DNA from: Bacillota bacterium
GTDB lineage: Bacteria; Macinerneyibacteriota; Macinerneyibacteria; Macinerneyibacteriales; DSCS01
Direction: 5' to 3'
NCBI GenBank assembly: GCA_011048995.1
Contig: DSCS01000029.1
Location: forward strand, 69,942-125,879
Length of the DNA: 55,938 nt
The translations under genes and the position numbers were made by a program. This document shows positions 24,806-33,341 of this stretch, one piece after another; positions within the stretch are counted from its first letter, which is position 1; each line of letters begins with the position of its first letter. The notes under the pieces were generated by a model. It was not told where the DNA came from. It made no database searches and saw only the letters and a program-made list of their open reading frames with translations.

Positions 24806-25775
24806 CTTTCTCCTTCTTCTCGGGGCGGGCCTCATCTATCAACAGATTATCACTTCTCCTCCCCTTGCAGAATATCGTTTTTTTGCTATGGATACGCTCT
24901 GTCTGTTGAAAGTCGATAAAAATCATGCGGATATTTTACCTCAGATGGAAAATGAGATTCGCCGGATGGAGAAAAAGTATTCCCGGTATCGGGATGATTC
25001 CCTGATCAGGGAATTGAATATGAGTGGCTCTGTGGAGGATGAAACGCTGGCAATGCTTTTGCGGAGCTATTTTAAGGAGAGCGAAATCATACGCCGTTAT
25101 TTTCGCCCGGAAATGGGCGTCCTTATGGATCTCTGGGATTTTCCCGGAGGGGGAAAGATTCCTAAACGGCAGACCTTGCGGCAAGCTTTGGATGTTTTGT
25201 CCCGGGAACACGTTCAAGTCCGGGGAAATACAGTTTCTCTCGCGCAGGGTCTTTCTCTTGACTTAGGAGGTTTGTTTAAAGGCTGGATGCTGGACCGCCT
25301 TATGGAGATGGCCTTCAAAAGAGGAGTGCGTTATGCCGTTATCAATCTGGGTGGAGATGTGGCCCTTTTTTCAAAACGCCCCCGCTTGTGGAAAATAGGG
25401 GTACGGAACCCTCGCGGGGACGGGGTATCGACCTGGATTGAAAAAAAAGACTCTCTGCTTTTTGTGGTGACATCCGGTGATTATGAGCGTTTTTTCATGA
25501 AAGAGAATACGCGCTATCATCATATACTAAGTCCCCTGACCGGATATCCTGCCCGTGATGTTCAAAGTGTAACCGTTATCGATTCCTCCGGCCTTCGCGC
25601 GGACATTCTTTCTACGGCCTATTTTGCCGGGGCCCAGGAAAAGGAAGCTTTTTTCGAAGCTGAAGATCCCCGGACGTCTATTCTTATGATCTATCAGGAC
25701 GGGCAGAGAACAATGTGGAATCTAGAAGAGGAGAAAAATGAAAGAGGCTTTATTTTTTACAGCTCTTCCCCATGA
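24768..25775 (+). CDS. apbE: FAD:protein FMN transferase (ApbE)
   Basis: 335 residues from ATG 24768, inside the end of the preceding gene; an in-frame GTG four codons earlier is possible. The N-terminus MKKNRLFIVLSASFLLLLGAGLIY is a signal anchor without a lipobox cysteine. ApbE motifs are AMDTLCLL, LDLGGLFKGWMLDR, AVINLGGDVALF and HHILSPLTGYPARDVQSVTV, the last binding Mg2+ and FAD. The enzyme moves FMN from FAD to Thr in (S/T)GATxT motifs of NqrC/RnfG and NqrB/RnfD; such sites are encoded near 51.5 and 52.6 kb. It overlaps the next gene by 38 bases. Confidence 0.92.
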   Translation: MKKNRLFIVLSASFLLLLGAGLIYQQIITSPPLAEYRFFAMDTLCLLKVDKNHADILPQMENEIRRMEKKYSRYRDDSLIRELNMSGSVEDETLAMLLRSYFKESEIIRRYFRPEMGVLMDLWDFPGGGKIPKRQTLRQALDVLSREHVQVRGNTVSLAQGLSLDLGGLFKGWMLDRLMEMAFKRGVRYAVINLGGDVALFSKRPRLWKIGVRNPRGDGVSTWIEKKDSLLFVVTSGDYERFFMKENTRYHHILSPLTGYPARDVQSVTVIDSSGLRADILSTAYFAGAQEKEAFFEAEDPRTSILMIYQDGQRTMWNLEEEKNERGFIFYSSSP

Positions 25776-26742
25776 TGAAGTGCAATGCCGCCTTTGCCCG
25801 CATGAATGCCGGCTAAAACCGGGACAGCGGGGCTTATGCCGGGTCCGTGTGAATAGAGGCGGATGTTTAGTCACTGAAAATTACGGCCTTTTAGCGGCTT
25901 TTTCAGAAGACCCTATCGAAAAAAAACCTCTTTATCATTATTTTCCCGGCTCAATGATTTTATCTGCAGCTTCATTTGGCTGCAATCTCCATTGTCCCTG
26001 GTGTCAGAATTGGAGCTTATCTCAGGGAGATCTTCAGGGAGAATATTTTTCACCGGAGCAACTGGTCCGTCTGATGAAAAGCAAAGGGGAGCGGCGGATC
26101 GCCTTCACCTATTCGGAGCCTCTCATGTGGTACGAATTTATCCTTGATTTTGCATCTTCTTCTTTGTGGGAAGAAGACCGTCCCGAAATCGTTTTGGTGA
26201 CCAACGGTTATATTAACCACGAACCCCTGAAAAGGGTGATGCCTTATATCAAAGCTGTTAATCTGGATGTAAAGGCCTTTAATGAAAAGATTCACAGGGC
26301 TGTGACCGGGGGAGGGTTAAAACCGGTTTTGGATAATGCTGTTTTCCTTTACCAGCAAGGTGTTCACTTAGAGTTGACATACCTGATCGTTCCCGGGTTC
26401 AATGATGAAAGAGAGCAGATCAGCTCCTTTATTCAATGGATCAAAGAATCTCTTTCCGCTCAAATCCCTGTTCATTTTTCACGCTATTTCCCTTCCTGGA
26501 AATGGAAAGCACCACCGACAAGGCCTGAAGTGCTGGATGAGGCTCTGGAAATGGCCCGTCGTTCATTACATTATGTTTACGGAGGCAATATCGATACTCC
26601 CGGAGTTACTTTTTGTCCTGTCTGCCGAAAGGCGGTTATTCATCGTCAGGGGTATACGGTCAAGAATTATCTTATTCAAGACGGGAAATGTCCCTTCTGC
26701 GGGGAAAGAATTGCAGGCTGCTTTATTACGGGAGCAGTTTAA
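25738..26742 (+). CDS. AmrS-like radical SAM protein (pyruvate formate-lyase activating enzyme-like)
   Basis: 334 residues. The N-terminal CRLCPHECRLKPGQRGLCRVR and the radical SAM loop CNLHCPWCQN near residues 82-91 match the AmmeMemoRadiSam system radical SAM enzyme family, long annotated as PFL-activating-like. YSEPLMWYEF and DVKAFNE are also conserved in that group. The C-terminus adds a zinc-ribbon with CPVC and CPFC pairs. The partner genes AmrA (AMMECR1) and AmrB (Memo) are not in this window. The cellular role of the family is poorly known. Confidence 0.85.
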   Translation: MKEALFFTALPHDEVQCRLCPHECRLKPGQRGLCRVRVNRGGCLVTENYGLLAAFSEDPIEKKPLYHYFPGSMILSAASFGCNLHCPWCQNWSLSQGDLQGEYFSPEQLVRLMKSKGERRIAFTYSEPLMWYEFILDFASSSLWEEDRPEIVLVTNGYINHEPLKRVMPYIKAVNLDVKAFNEKIHRAVTGGGLKPVLDNAVFLYQQGVHLELTYLIVPGFNDEREQISSFIQWIKESLSAQIPVHFSRYFPSWKWKAPPTRPEVLDEALEMARRSLHYVYGGNIDTPGVTFCPVCRKAVIHRQGYTVKNYLIQDGKCPFCGERIAGCFITGAV

Positions 26743-27108
26743 ATGAAGAGCAAGACTAAAAATGATGTTATTTTTTTTGCCTGCTTGATCATCATCTTGT
26801 TCTTTTCGGCACTATTGGGGTTTGAAAGCCGTCCCGGTAAAAGCACCCCGGGAAGTGCTTATTTAGTAATACAGCGTCCGGGAGAAAGTAAACGCTTTTC
26901 CCTTAATGAGAACCACCGTTTTTCCATCGGGACACATACTGTGGAGATCCGCGAGGGAGCTGTACGTGTCTCAGAGGCCCGATGTCCATTGAAAATATGT
27001 GAAAAACAAGGTTGGGTCAAAGAGGGTGTGATCATCTGCGCCCCCTTCAAGACAGCCTTCATCGTGGGAGCAGGAGGAGCCGAGGCATATGATGTCATCA
27101 GCTACTAA
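26743..27108 (+). CDS. NusG domain II-containing protein
   Basis: 121 residues, ATG immediately after the preceding stop. One N-terminal membrane helix (IFFACLIIILFFSALLGF) is followed by a small beta domain with VEIREGAVRVSEARCPLKIC and GWVKEGVIICAPFKTAFIV, the hallmark of stand-alone NusG_II (DUF1312) proteins. The domain therefore faces outside the cytoplasm, and the two cysteines could bind a metal or form a disulfide. These proteins are often encoded beside Gx transporters, ApbE and RNF genes; a function is not established. It overlaps the next gene by 20 bases. Confidence 0.82.
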   Translation: MKSKTKNDVIFFACLIIILFFSALLGFESRPGKSTPGSAYLVIQRPGESKRFSLNENHRFSIGTHTVEIREGAVRVSEARCPLKICEKQGWVKEGVIICAPFKTAFIVGAGGAEAYDVISY

Positions 27109-27610
27109 GGGAAAAACTCTGAGAAGAGGAATATTTCTAGCTCTCCTTACAGCGATGGCTCTTCTTCTCAATTCTTTTGATATGGCCCTGACTCTTCCTT
27201 TCCCCGCTTTTCGCATCGGCCTCAGCCATATTCTGACGGTTACGGCTTTATTTACTTTGGGAAGGGAAGAGGCCCTGTTTGTCGTTTTTTTCAAGGTCAT
27301 TTTGACCGCGCTTTTCTGGGGGAAAATTGCTTCGCCTTCTTTCGTTATCGCTGTAGCCGGAAATGGCGCTGCAATTATTTTTTTAACGGCCGGATTCAAA
27401 CGCCTCAGTTTGATCCCGCTCAGTATAGGGGGGGCTTTTTTCAATAATCTGGGGCAGATCCTTGTGGTCTATTGTTTCTTTATTCCGCGGAAAGAACTGT
27501 TATGGTATTTCTTTCTTATGCTTTCGGGCGGTGTTTTGACGGGGGTGGCCATCGGTGTGTTGGCCGGAATTATCATCAGGAGGATCAAGCATGCCGCTTT
27601 GGACCTTTAA
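27089..27610 (+). CDS. Gx transporter family protein
   Basis: 173 residues with five to six membrane helices. The sequence NSFDMALTLPFPAFRIGLSHILTV and the following GREEALFVVFFKVILTALFWG match the Gx transporter family (previously called heptaprenyl diphosphate synthase component I, PF07456), related to substrate-binding S components of ECF-type uptake systems. It is regularly next to NusG_II and ApbE genes in anaerobes, as here. The cargo is unknown; a flavin or quinone-related compound is a guess from context. Confidence 0.82.
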   Translation: MMSSATKGKTLRRGIFLALLTAMALLLNSFDMALTLPFPAFRIGLSHILTVTALFTLGREEALFVVFFKVILTALFWGKIASPSFVIAVAGNGAAIIFLTAGFKRLSLIPLSIGGAFFNNLGQILVVYCFFIPRKELLWYFFLMLSGGVLTGVAIGVLAGIIIRRIKHAALDL

Positions 27611-28211
27611 GGTTTTTTTAGCCATGAATCTAATGGGATTGGCTTATGGCGGGATCCTTTTTTTGTTTGGAAAAGGGGCATGGCATCCGATTTTTGAAAA
27701 AGACAAGGTGATACGCCGTGAGATCTCACGGCGTATGGGCCTGACTTTTTTTCTTCTCTTTGTCATTTTCACGGGGATATCGGCCGGTGTTTGTCTGCAA
27801 GGATGGAAAGCCACTCATATCCGGGCCCTGTTACTTTTAGAAATGGGTCTGTGCTGGATTGTTCAAAAGTATTATGCGTATCAGGCCGCTCGGATATGGG
27901 AGAAGCGCCGGGGTTTTTACCATAATGCTGCCCGGCAGAAGTTGACTTCTGCTCATCTTGTCCACCTTGTTTTGCTTCTCTTTCTTTTAACCTTTGTTTT
28001 CTTGATTCTCTCTTGCCCTTTATGCCTGTTTTCAGCCGGAGCGATGCTTCTTTTTTTTCTCTTTTTCGGCTGTAAGCTTGAAAGAGGCTCTTTTTTTTTA
28101 TTTCTAAAAATCTTTACGCTTGCGTTTGTCTTTATTCTTTTAGCTGCAGGAGCAGAAGCCCCTTCGGCCTTTGCTCTTCTGCCGTTAGCTCTTTTGCTTT
28201 ATTTATTTTAA
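27591..28211 (+). CDS. unknown integral membrane protein
   Basis: 206 residues from ATG 27591, chosen because AGGAGG lies 7 bases upstream. It overlaps the Gx transporter gene by 20 bases. It is extremely hydrophobic with about six helices, rich in Leu and Phe, with a positively charged loop (EKDKVIRREISRRMG) and another (RIWEKRRGFYHNAARQK). I do not recognise a family. As the last gene of the long operon and tightly coupled to the Gx gene, it may be a partner subunit. Confidence 0.7.
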   Translation: MPLWTFKVFLAMNLMGLAYGGILFLFGKGAWHPIFEKDKVIRREISRRMGLTFFLLFVIFTGISAGVCLQGWKATHIRALLLLEMGLCWIVQKYYAYQAARIWEKRRGFYHNAARQKLTSAHLVHLVLLLFLLTFVFLILSCPLCLFSAGAMLLFFLFFGCKLERGSFFLFLKIFTLAFVFILLAAGAEAPSAFALLPLALLLYLF

Positions 28212-28216
28212 AAAAA

Positions 28217-28241
28217 AGCCCGGGAAATATTTTCCCGGGCT
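28217..28241 (-). terminator. strong rho-independent terminator of the porin operon
   Basis: AGCCCGGGAAA and TTTCCCGGGCT make a perfect 11 bp stem around a 3-base loop. Read on the minus strand the hairpin is followed by seven T residues, so it ends the porin operon; in the + direction it may also slow transcripts from the left. Confidence 0.9.
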
Positions 28242-28263
28242 AAAATTGAATAAGCTGTCAGTC

Positions 28264-29475
28264 TTAGAAGTTATACTGTAACTTAGCAGAGATCTCATGA
28301 GCCGTATCGTCGTCCAGCTCAAAGAAGTCCCCGGGCATGAACATAGCATAAACGGCACAAAGTTCTAATCCTTCAGCAACATCGAGTTTGACCCCGAGGT
28401 CCAGTTCTGTTCCGAAAGATTTTGTGTAATTCCGGTAATCAGAAGGCCAGTCATAGGAGGCAAATGTTACATAGCCGGCATTGAGGTAGAACATATCATA
28501 GATGATATTAGCGGCGATGACCTGCTGTCCCATGATATACCATTCTCCGTCCAGGTCATAACCGGGACTTACAAACACGGGGTTATCATCCATAACAGGG
28601 CCCTTGAAGAGGTATTCCAGACCATAAGGGTTGAAATAGGGTGCGATCCCCATGAAAGAGATATAATCGCCATTGTCGTTTGTCTTCCCTGGCGAAGTCC
28701 CGTAATGGAGCTTCATATTCAATTTGTCGTTGAAGGCGTAAGAAGCATATCCGTAGATAAATGAGCCATGATCATTATAATCGTCTTCATCAGCAGGCAG
28801 CCATGTATTGTCATTATAGACATAGAGGGCTCCGACCTTCAACTGATCATTGATTGCGTAATCGGCTGTGAGTCCGTAATAGAGGGATGAGAGTTCTTGG
28901 TCTGTGTCTTTGTTGAAAAGAACCGCTGTCCTGGCTGTGAGGTCTCCGAATGTTTTTCCGGCATCCAGGGTAAAGAAGCGTCTGGATTCTCCATTATAAG
29001 CTTCTTCGTCATGGAATACGAAATAACCGGCTTTCAAATCAATGAACTCCAGCTCAGGAGTGATGGTGAGTCCCACAGCGTCTTCGTCAAAGATGGCGCC
29101 CTGATAGATGTCTTTGTAGGGCTGAAGGCCTACTCGGAAGTTGAGCATCTGAACCAAATCAGGTGTAAAATCCAGATAGAGATGTTTAGTCTTGACATTG
29201 ATCTCATCCCTGTTTTGCTCTTCATTACCCCAGATTCCCTTGACTTCCACACCCCATACGAGGTTCAGAGCATCACTGAAAGTCGCTTCTGTGAAAAAGC
29301 GCATCATATAATCGGAATAGGTGATGATATCATGAGGTACTTCATCCATATTATTGTCAAGTATGACAGTCTGCTGTGTCGTCCTGGCGCGCACCATTCC
29401 GTGATAAGAAAAGTCTACACCGAACATCAGAACAGGCAGACAAAGGAAAAAAAGCATAAAAGCTATCTTTTTCAT
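28264..29475 (-). CDS. outer-membrane porin, paralog 4 of the array
   Basis: 403 residues. Signal peptide MKKIAFMLFFLCLPVLMFG, then a 16- to 18-strand-like barrel. It shares with its neighbours the opening DFSYHGMVRART, the block VWGVEVKGIWGNEEQNRDEI followed by a KTKHLYLDF strand, FRVGLQPYKDIYQGAIFDEDAVG, the block PYFNPYGLEYLF, the segment YAMFMPGDFF and a C-terminus ending KLQYNF with terminal Phe for BAM recognition. The layout resembles the homotrimeric porins of Desulfovibrio (VGLQ ... DDDVAG). Probably a general diffusion pore. It is the last gene of a three-gene unit, 12 bases after the previous paralog. Confidence 0.85.
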   Translation of the reverse strand: MKKIAFMLFFLCLPVLMFGVDFSYHGMVRARTTQQTVILDNNMDEVPHDIITYSDYMMRFFTEATFSDALNLVWGVEVKGIWGNEEQNRDEINVKTKHLYLDFTPDLVQMLNFRVGLQPYKDIYQGAIFDEDAVGLTITPELEFIDLKAGYFVFHDEEAYNGESRRFFTLDAGKTFGDLTARTAVLFNKDTDQELSSLYYGLTADYAINDQLKVGALYVYNDNTWLPADEDDYNDHGSFIYGYASYAFNDKLNMKLHYGTSPGKTNDNGDYISFMGIAPYFNPYGLEYLFKGPVMDDNPVFVSPGYDLDGEWYIMGQQVIAANIIYDMFYLNAGYVTFASYDWPSDYRNYTKSFGTELDLGVKLDVAEGLELCAVYAMFMPGDFFELDDDTAHEISAKLQYNF

Positions 29476-29487
29476 AAATCCCCCTTA

Positions 29488-30744
29488 TTAAAAGTTATAC
29501 TGCAGTTTGGCAGAGATCTCATGGGCTGTTTTCGGATCCGTGTCTGTTCCCCACCAGGTTTCATCCTCAAAGAAACTGCCCGGCATAAAGAGAGCATAAA
29601 CGGCACAGAAATCCAGGCCGTCTGTGAGTTGTGTTTTTATGCCAAGATCGATCTCTGTTCCGATATTTTTCTCGAAATCGGGGATTGGGATCGGGGAGTT
29701 TTCTATATCAAAGACCATGTTGACGAAACCGGCATTGAGATAGAAAATATCATAAGTGATATTGGCTGAGAAGACCATGAGGCCGTTATAGAAATCGAAA
29801 GTGTTTCCGGCTGTATTGAAAACAGAGCCGTTTCCCACCGGGAAATCCATGACAGATCCCACGAAGAGATATTCCAATCCGTAGGGGTTGAAATAGGGAG
29901 AGATTCCCTCAAAAGTAGTAATCGACAGAGATCCGTTGTCAAAGTCAAGATTTCCGGGTGTGTAGCCGAAGTTGAGTTTCACGTTGAGTTTTTCTGTCAC
30001 ATCCATTTTCCCGTAAAGATAGGCAAAATAGCCGCTCATATCAGGATTGCCGTCTTCTTCGTCAAAAGAGGTGGTGCTGTAGACGAAATGTCCACCGAAG
30101 TCCATTGTTTCCATAGCATAATCTGCAGCAGCACCGATATAAAGGCGGGAATAGTTGTCCAATGCTCCGGCTTCATAAACTTTGTTCATGAGAGCGGCCG
30201 CTTTCAGTGTCAGAGCATTCATGCTTTTGGAGACATCTAATGTCCAAAAGCGATTAGACAGTCCGGCGATCTCTTCATCATGGAAAACATAATAACCCAA
30301 CGAGACATCGGCTGTCTCCCATTCGGGCATAAGAGAAACACCCACAGCATCATCATCAAAAATAGAACTGGTAAAAATATCACGATAGGGCTGAAGTCCC
30401 AAACGGATATGCATCCAGTCAGCCATCTCCGGTGCAAAATCCATGTAGAGATGTTTGGTCATGACTGTGATCTCGTCGCGATTCTGATCTTCATTACCCC
30501 AGATACCGTTGACTTCTACACCCCATACCATGCTCAGGTTGTCATTGATGGCCGCTGTGGTGAAGAGGTGAAGCTGATAATCTGTCCAGGAGATAATATC
30601 TTCATATCCATGGGCAAGATTATCCAAATAGGGGTCAGTTAACTGAGATCCGCGAGTCCGGAAATGGCCGGAATAGGAAAAATCCACGGCAAAAACCATC
30701 ACCGGAATCAGCATCAATAAGAGAACAATAAGTGTTTTCTTCAT
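29488..30744 (-). CDS. outer-membrane porin, paralog 3 of the array
   Basis: 418 residues. Signal peptide MKKTLIVLLLMLIPVMVFA, mature start VDFSYSGHFRTR. Conserved array blocks are VWGVEVNGIWGNEDQNRDEI, LGLQPYRDIFTSSIFDDDAVG, PYFNPYGLEYLFVG and AVYALFMPGSFF, ending HEISAKLQYNF, identical to paralog 4 over the last 11 residues. Differences cluster in segments between these blocks, where outer loops are expected. The ribosome site is CGGAGGA, with the gene starting 18 bases after paralog 2. Confidence 0.85.
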   Translation of the reverse strand: MKKTLIVLLLMLIPVMVFAVDFSYSGHFRTRGSQLTDPYLDNLAHGYEDIISWTDYQLHLFTTAAINDNLSMVWGVEVNGIWGNEDQNRDEITVMTKHLYMDFAPEMADWMHIRLGLQPYRDIFTSSIFDDDAVGVSLMPEWETADVSLGYYVFHDEEIAGLSNRFWTLDVSKSMNALTLKAAALMNKVYEAGALDNYSRLYIGAAADYAMETMDFGGHFVYSTTSFDEEDGNPDMSGYFAYLYGKMDVTEKLNVKLNFGYTPGNLDFDNGSLSITTFEGISPYFNPYGLEYLFVGSVMDFPVGNGSVFNTAGNTFDFYNGLMVFSANITYDIFYLNAGFVNMVFDIENSPIPIPDFEKNIGTEIDLGIKTQLTDGLDFCAVYALFMPGSFFEDETWWGTDTDPKTAHEISAKLQYNF

Positions 30745-30762
30745 TTCATTCCTCCGTTTTCA

Positions 30763-32004
30763 TTAAAATTGATATTCCAACTTGAAAGCTAATTCATGGG
30801 CGGTCTCTTTGTGGCCGTAGCGTTCTTCCATGAATTTTCCGGGCATAAAGAGGGCATAGACCCCGGACAGGGTCAGACCGTCTGTGACAGGATAGTTGAA
30901 GCCGAAATCGATCTCTTTACCGAATTCTTTCTCATCGGTAGAGGAGTAATTATCAAAGTTGGCTTTGATCATGCCGGCATTCATGTAAAGAAAATCGTAG
31001 TTGATGTTAAGGGCCAAAACAGTTTGCCCAAAATAGTCTCCGTATGTATTGAGCATGGTGGCATGGTCAAAGACCGGGCCGTAGAAGAAATACTCCAGTC
31101 CGTAGAGATTGGCCTGGGGCTTGATGGCTGTAAAGAATGTCAGATCATCGGAGTCATAATCCATCCCGGGTGTGTAACCGAAATGAAGTTTGACATTCAT
31201 TTTTTCACTTATATTGTATTTTCCGTAAAGGTAAGCAAAAAAACCTGATGAATCGACATCGATCGGGAAATCAATATTTTCGGTGAATGTCGATGAATTG
31301 TAGACAAAATGGCCTCCGGCTTCCAGAGCGTCTGTATGATATTTCCCGTGAATACCTAACCACATATTATTATATTCCAAAGGCCAGATCATGATCATTG
31401 GGCTCATAGCATGATCCAGGATATGGGGATCTCTGAAGCCCATATCATAGAGAAAAGCCGCTCCCAGAGAGAAAGAATCGAAATCCTTGCTTCCTTCGAG
31501 CACGAAGAGGTTGTCGTCTCGGTCTTCTGAAATATCCTGGTTGTGGAATTGCAGCCATCCGGCTTTCAGATTGAAAGACTCAAATTTGGGAAAAAAGAAG
31601 ATCCCCACGGCATCTTCATCAAAAATAGCGCTGCCGAAAGGGTCCTTATAGGGCTGGAGCCCCACGCGGACGCTGAGCATGTCCAGAAAATCGGGAGCGA
31701 AATCCATGTAAAGATGTTTTGTCTTCACATTGATCTCGTCACGGTTTTGTTCTTCGTTTCCCCAAACGCCGTCGACTTCAACTCCCCACACAGCCTTTAG
31801 GCTGTCGCTGAAGACGGCATTGGTGAAAAGGCGCATTCTGTAATCTGTCAAGGTGTTGACATCAGGGTTTTCAACGCCGACATTATACCAATGGTGTTCG
31901 GTAAAATCGGCTGTGCGTGTCCGAAACATGCCATTCCATGAAAAATCTACGGCACTAACGGACAAAGGTAATAACAGTAACGCAATCAACAATAATCGTT
32001 TCAT
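30763..32004 (-). CDS. outer-membrane porin, paralog 2 of the array
   Basis: 413 residues from ATG 32004, preceded by AGGAGG; a longer in-frame extension upstream lacks both ribosome site and signal sequence. Signal peptide MKRLLLIALLLLPLSVSA, then VDFSWNGMFRTRTADF. It has the same barrel blocks (WGVEVDGVWGNEEQNRDEI, VRVGLQPYKDPFGSAIFDEDAVG, NLYGLEYFFYG, YALFMPGKF) and ends KLEYQF. It is the first gene of the three-porin transcript and has a candidate promoter immediately upstream. Confidence 0.85.
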   Translation of the reverse strand: MKRLLLIALLLLPLSVSAVDFSWNGMFRTRTADFTEHHWYNVGVENPDVNTLTDYRMRLFTNAVFSDSLKAVWGVEVDGVWGNEEQNRDEINVKTKHLYMDFAPDFLDMLSVRVGLQPYKDPFGSAIFDEDAVGIFFFPKFESFNLKAGWLQFHNQDISEDRDDNLFVLEGSKDFDSFSLGAAFLYDMGFRDPHILDHAMSPMIMIWPLEYNNMWLGIHGKYHTDALEAGGHFVYNSSTFTENIDFPIDVDSSGFFAYLYGKYNISEKMNVKLHFGYTPGMDYDSDDLTFFTAIKPQANLYGLEYFFYGPVFDHATMLNTYGDYFGQTVLALNINYDFLYMNAGMIKANFDNYSSTDEKEFGKEIDFGFNYPVTDGLTLSGVYALFMPGKFMEERYGHKETAHELAFKLEYQF

Positions 32005-32032
32005 CACAAACCTCCTTAAGTGATTTTTGCTA

Positions 32033-32060
32033 AATATAGCATAAAAAAGCAAAATAGCAA
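32033..32060 (-). promoter_or_regulatory. candidate promoter of the three-porin unit
   Basis: On the minus strand TTGCTA (32060-32055), 16 bases, TATATT (32038-32033). A small inverted repeat TGCTA/TAGCA (32028-32041) covers the -10 box and may be an operator. The A/T-rich composition makes chance matches likely. Confidence 0.4.
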
Positions 32061-32061
32061 A

Positions 32062-32091
32062 AAAAAAAGCGAGAATTTCCCCGCTTTTTTT
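32062..32091 (-). terminator. terminator after porin paralog 1 (works both ways)
   Basis: AAAAAAAGCG and CGCTTTTTTT form a 10 bp stem with a 10-base loop, giving a T-run in either direction. It separates porin 1 from the downstream three-porin unit. Confidence 0.7.
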
Positions 32092-32114
32092 AAATGAAAA
32101 TGATTTGAAAAGGG

Positions 32115-33260
32115 TCAGAATTTGAATTTGAGCTGAGCAGCCAGCTCATGGGCGGTCTTATCGTCTTCGCCGAACGCTTTTCCCGGCATGAAGAGGGCAT
32201 AGACACCCGTAAAATCGACCTTTTCCGTAAGGCGTGTTTTAAAACCGAGATCGACTTCGGTCCCTATGGCTTTATCCTCAATGTCACTGTGTGTGGCCCG
32301 GATCAAGCCTGCATTGGCGAAGAGAAAATCATATGCGACATTCAATGCTAAAACCATCTGCCCTGTTTCTCCCCCGTAAGTTGACAAAAGGGATTGTCCG
32401 TCATAAACAGACCCTTTATATGCGTATTCAAGTCCGTAAAGGTCGGAATACTCTTCAATGCCTTCATAAGAGCTGTTCTCTCCTGCAGGAGAATAGCCCA
32501 GTTGTGCTTTCGCGGTGAACTTATCTTTTGATAATTGCGCATAAAGATGAGCAAACATGCCGGAGACCGTTTCAAGGGCATCATCGTCGTAGTTACGGCT
32601 CATATAGATGAGTTGTCCCCCAAATCCAAAGGAATCAAAAGTGAGATCTCCTCCTCCGGCCAGATAAATCGTCGCGGCTTCGTTGCGGTTCAGATCATAA
32701 TATACGGCTCCTTTTACAGTAGAAGAGCCGCCTTTGAAGGAAGAGTCGACGAACGCTAATGTTCTGGAGTCTTCTGTGTTTTCTTTTGCATCGTCATCGG
32801 AAAGAATGAAAATTCCCGATCGTATTTGCATATTGTTCATTTTCGGGAAGACAACGATTCCCGGTGCATCTTCATCAAAGATTGCTTGTCCGAAAAGGTC
32901 TTTATACCCCTGAAGGCCGATTCGCCATTTCATCTGTTTAGCGAAATCAGGGTTCAGATCCATATAAGCGTGCTTGACTTCAATGATCTTTTCATCTTTG
33001 TTATGGCCTTTCCGGCCCCAATCAAAATCACCGACCTCGATTCCTAATGTGAAAGCGACAGCATCACTGTAGGTTGCTTTGGTGTAAAGACGGATGCGGG
33101 AATCGATTTTGCTGATCTCATCGGCCGCTTCAAGGCCGATCTCTTCTGTGTTCGTGTAGGCTGACATGCGTGTTCTCATCTCTCCTTTAAAGGAAAAATC
33201 AGTAGCCCCGACGAGTACGGGAAGCAGGGCCAAAAGAAGAAAAACTCCAACTTTTTTCAT
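32115..33260 (-). CDS. outer-membrane porin, paralog 1 of the array (divergent member)
   Basis: 381 residues, the shortest of the four. Signal peptide MKKVGVFLLLALLPVLVGA, then TDFSFKGEMRTRMSAY. It keeps LGIEVGDFDWGRKGHNKDE, WRIGLQGYKDLFGQAIFDEDAPG, DLYGLEYAYKGSVYDG, VYALFMPGKAF and ends QLKFKF, but is more diverged than the other three are from each other. The DWG..GHN segment and the IGLQGYKD block make it the closest in style to Desulfovibrio homotrimeric porins. It is separated from the others by a terminator and probably forms its own transcript. The ribosome site is AAGGAGG. Confidence 0.85.
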   Translation of the reverse strand: MKKVGVFLLLALLPVLVGATDFSFKGEMRTRMSAYTNTEEIGLEAADEISKIDSRIRLYTKATYSDAVAFTLGIEVGDFDWGRKGHNKDEKIIEVKHAYMDLNPDFAKQMKWRIGLQGYKDLFGQAIFDEDAPGIVVFPKMNNMQIRSGIFILSDDDAKENTEDSRTLAFVDSSFKGGSSTVKGAVYYDLNRNEAATIYLAGGGDLTFDSFGFGGQLIYMSRNYDDDALETVSGMFAHLYAQLSKDKFTAKAQLGYSPAGENSSYEGIEEYSDLYGLEYAYKGSVYDGQSLLSTYGGETGQMVLALNVAYDFLFANAGLIRATHSDIEDKAIGTEVDLGFKTRLTEKVDFTGVYALFMPGKAFGEDDKTAHELAAQLKFKF

Positions 33261-33341
33261 ACATAACCTCCTTAAATTATTTCCCTGATTTTAAGGGGGA
33301 TATGTGAAATCGAAGTGTTCTGAGTGTTAAAAAAAAGTGAA

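Noticed and set aside
28897-29769. Long open frame of 290 codons on the + strand opposite porin genes
   Set aside because: It spans two tandem porins on the other strand, has no ribosome site or family features, and similar antisense frames occur under all the porin copies, as expected from their shared codon pattern.
33261-33341. Promoter for porin paralog 1
   Set aside because: A TAAAAT-like box is present on the minus strand but no acceptable -35 at the right distance, so I did not list one.
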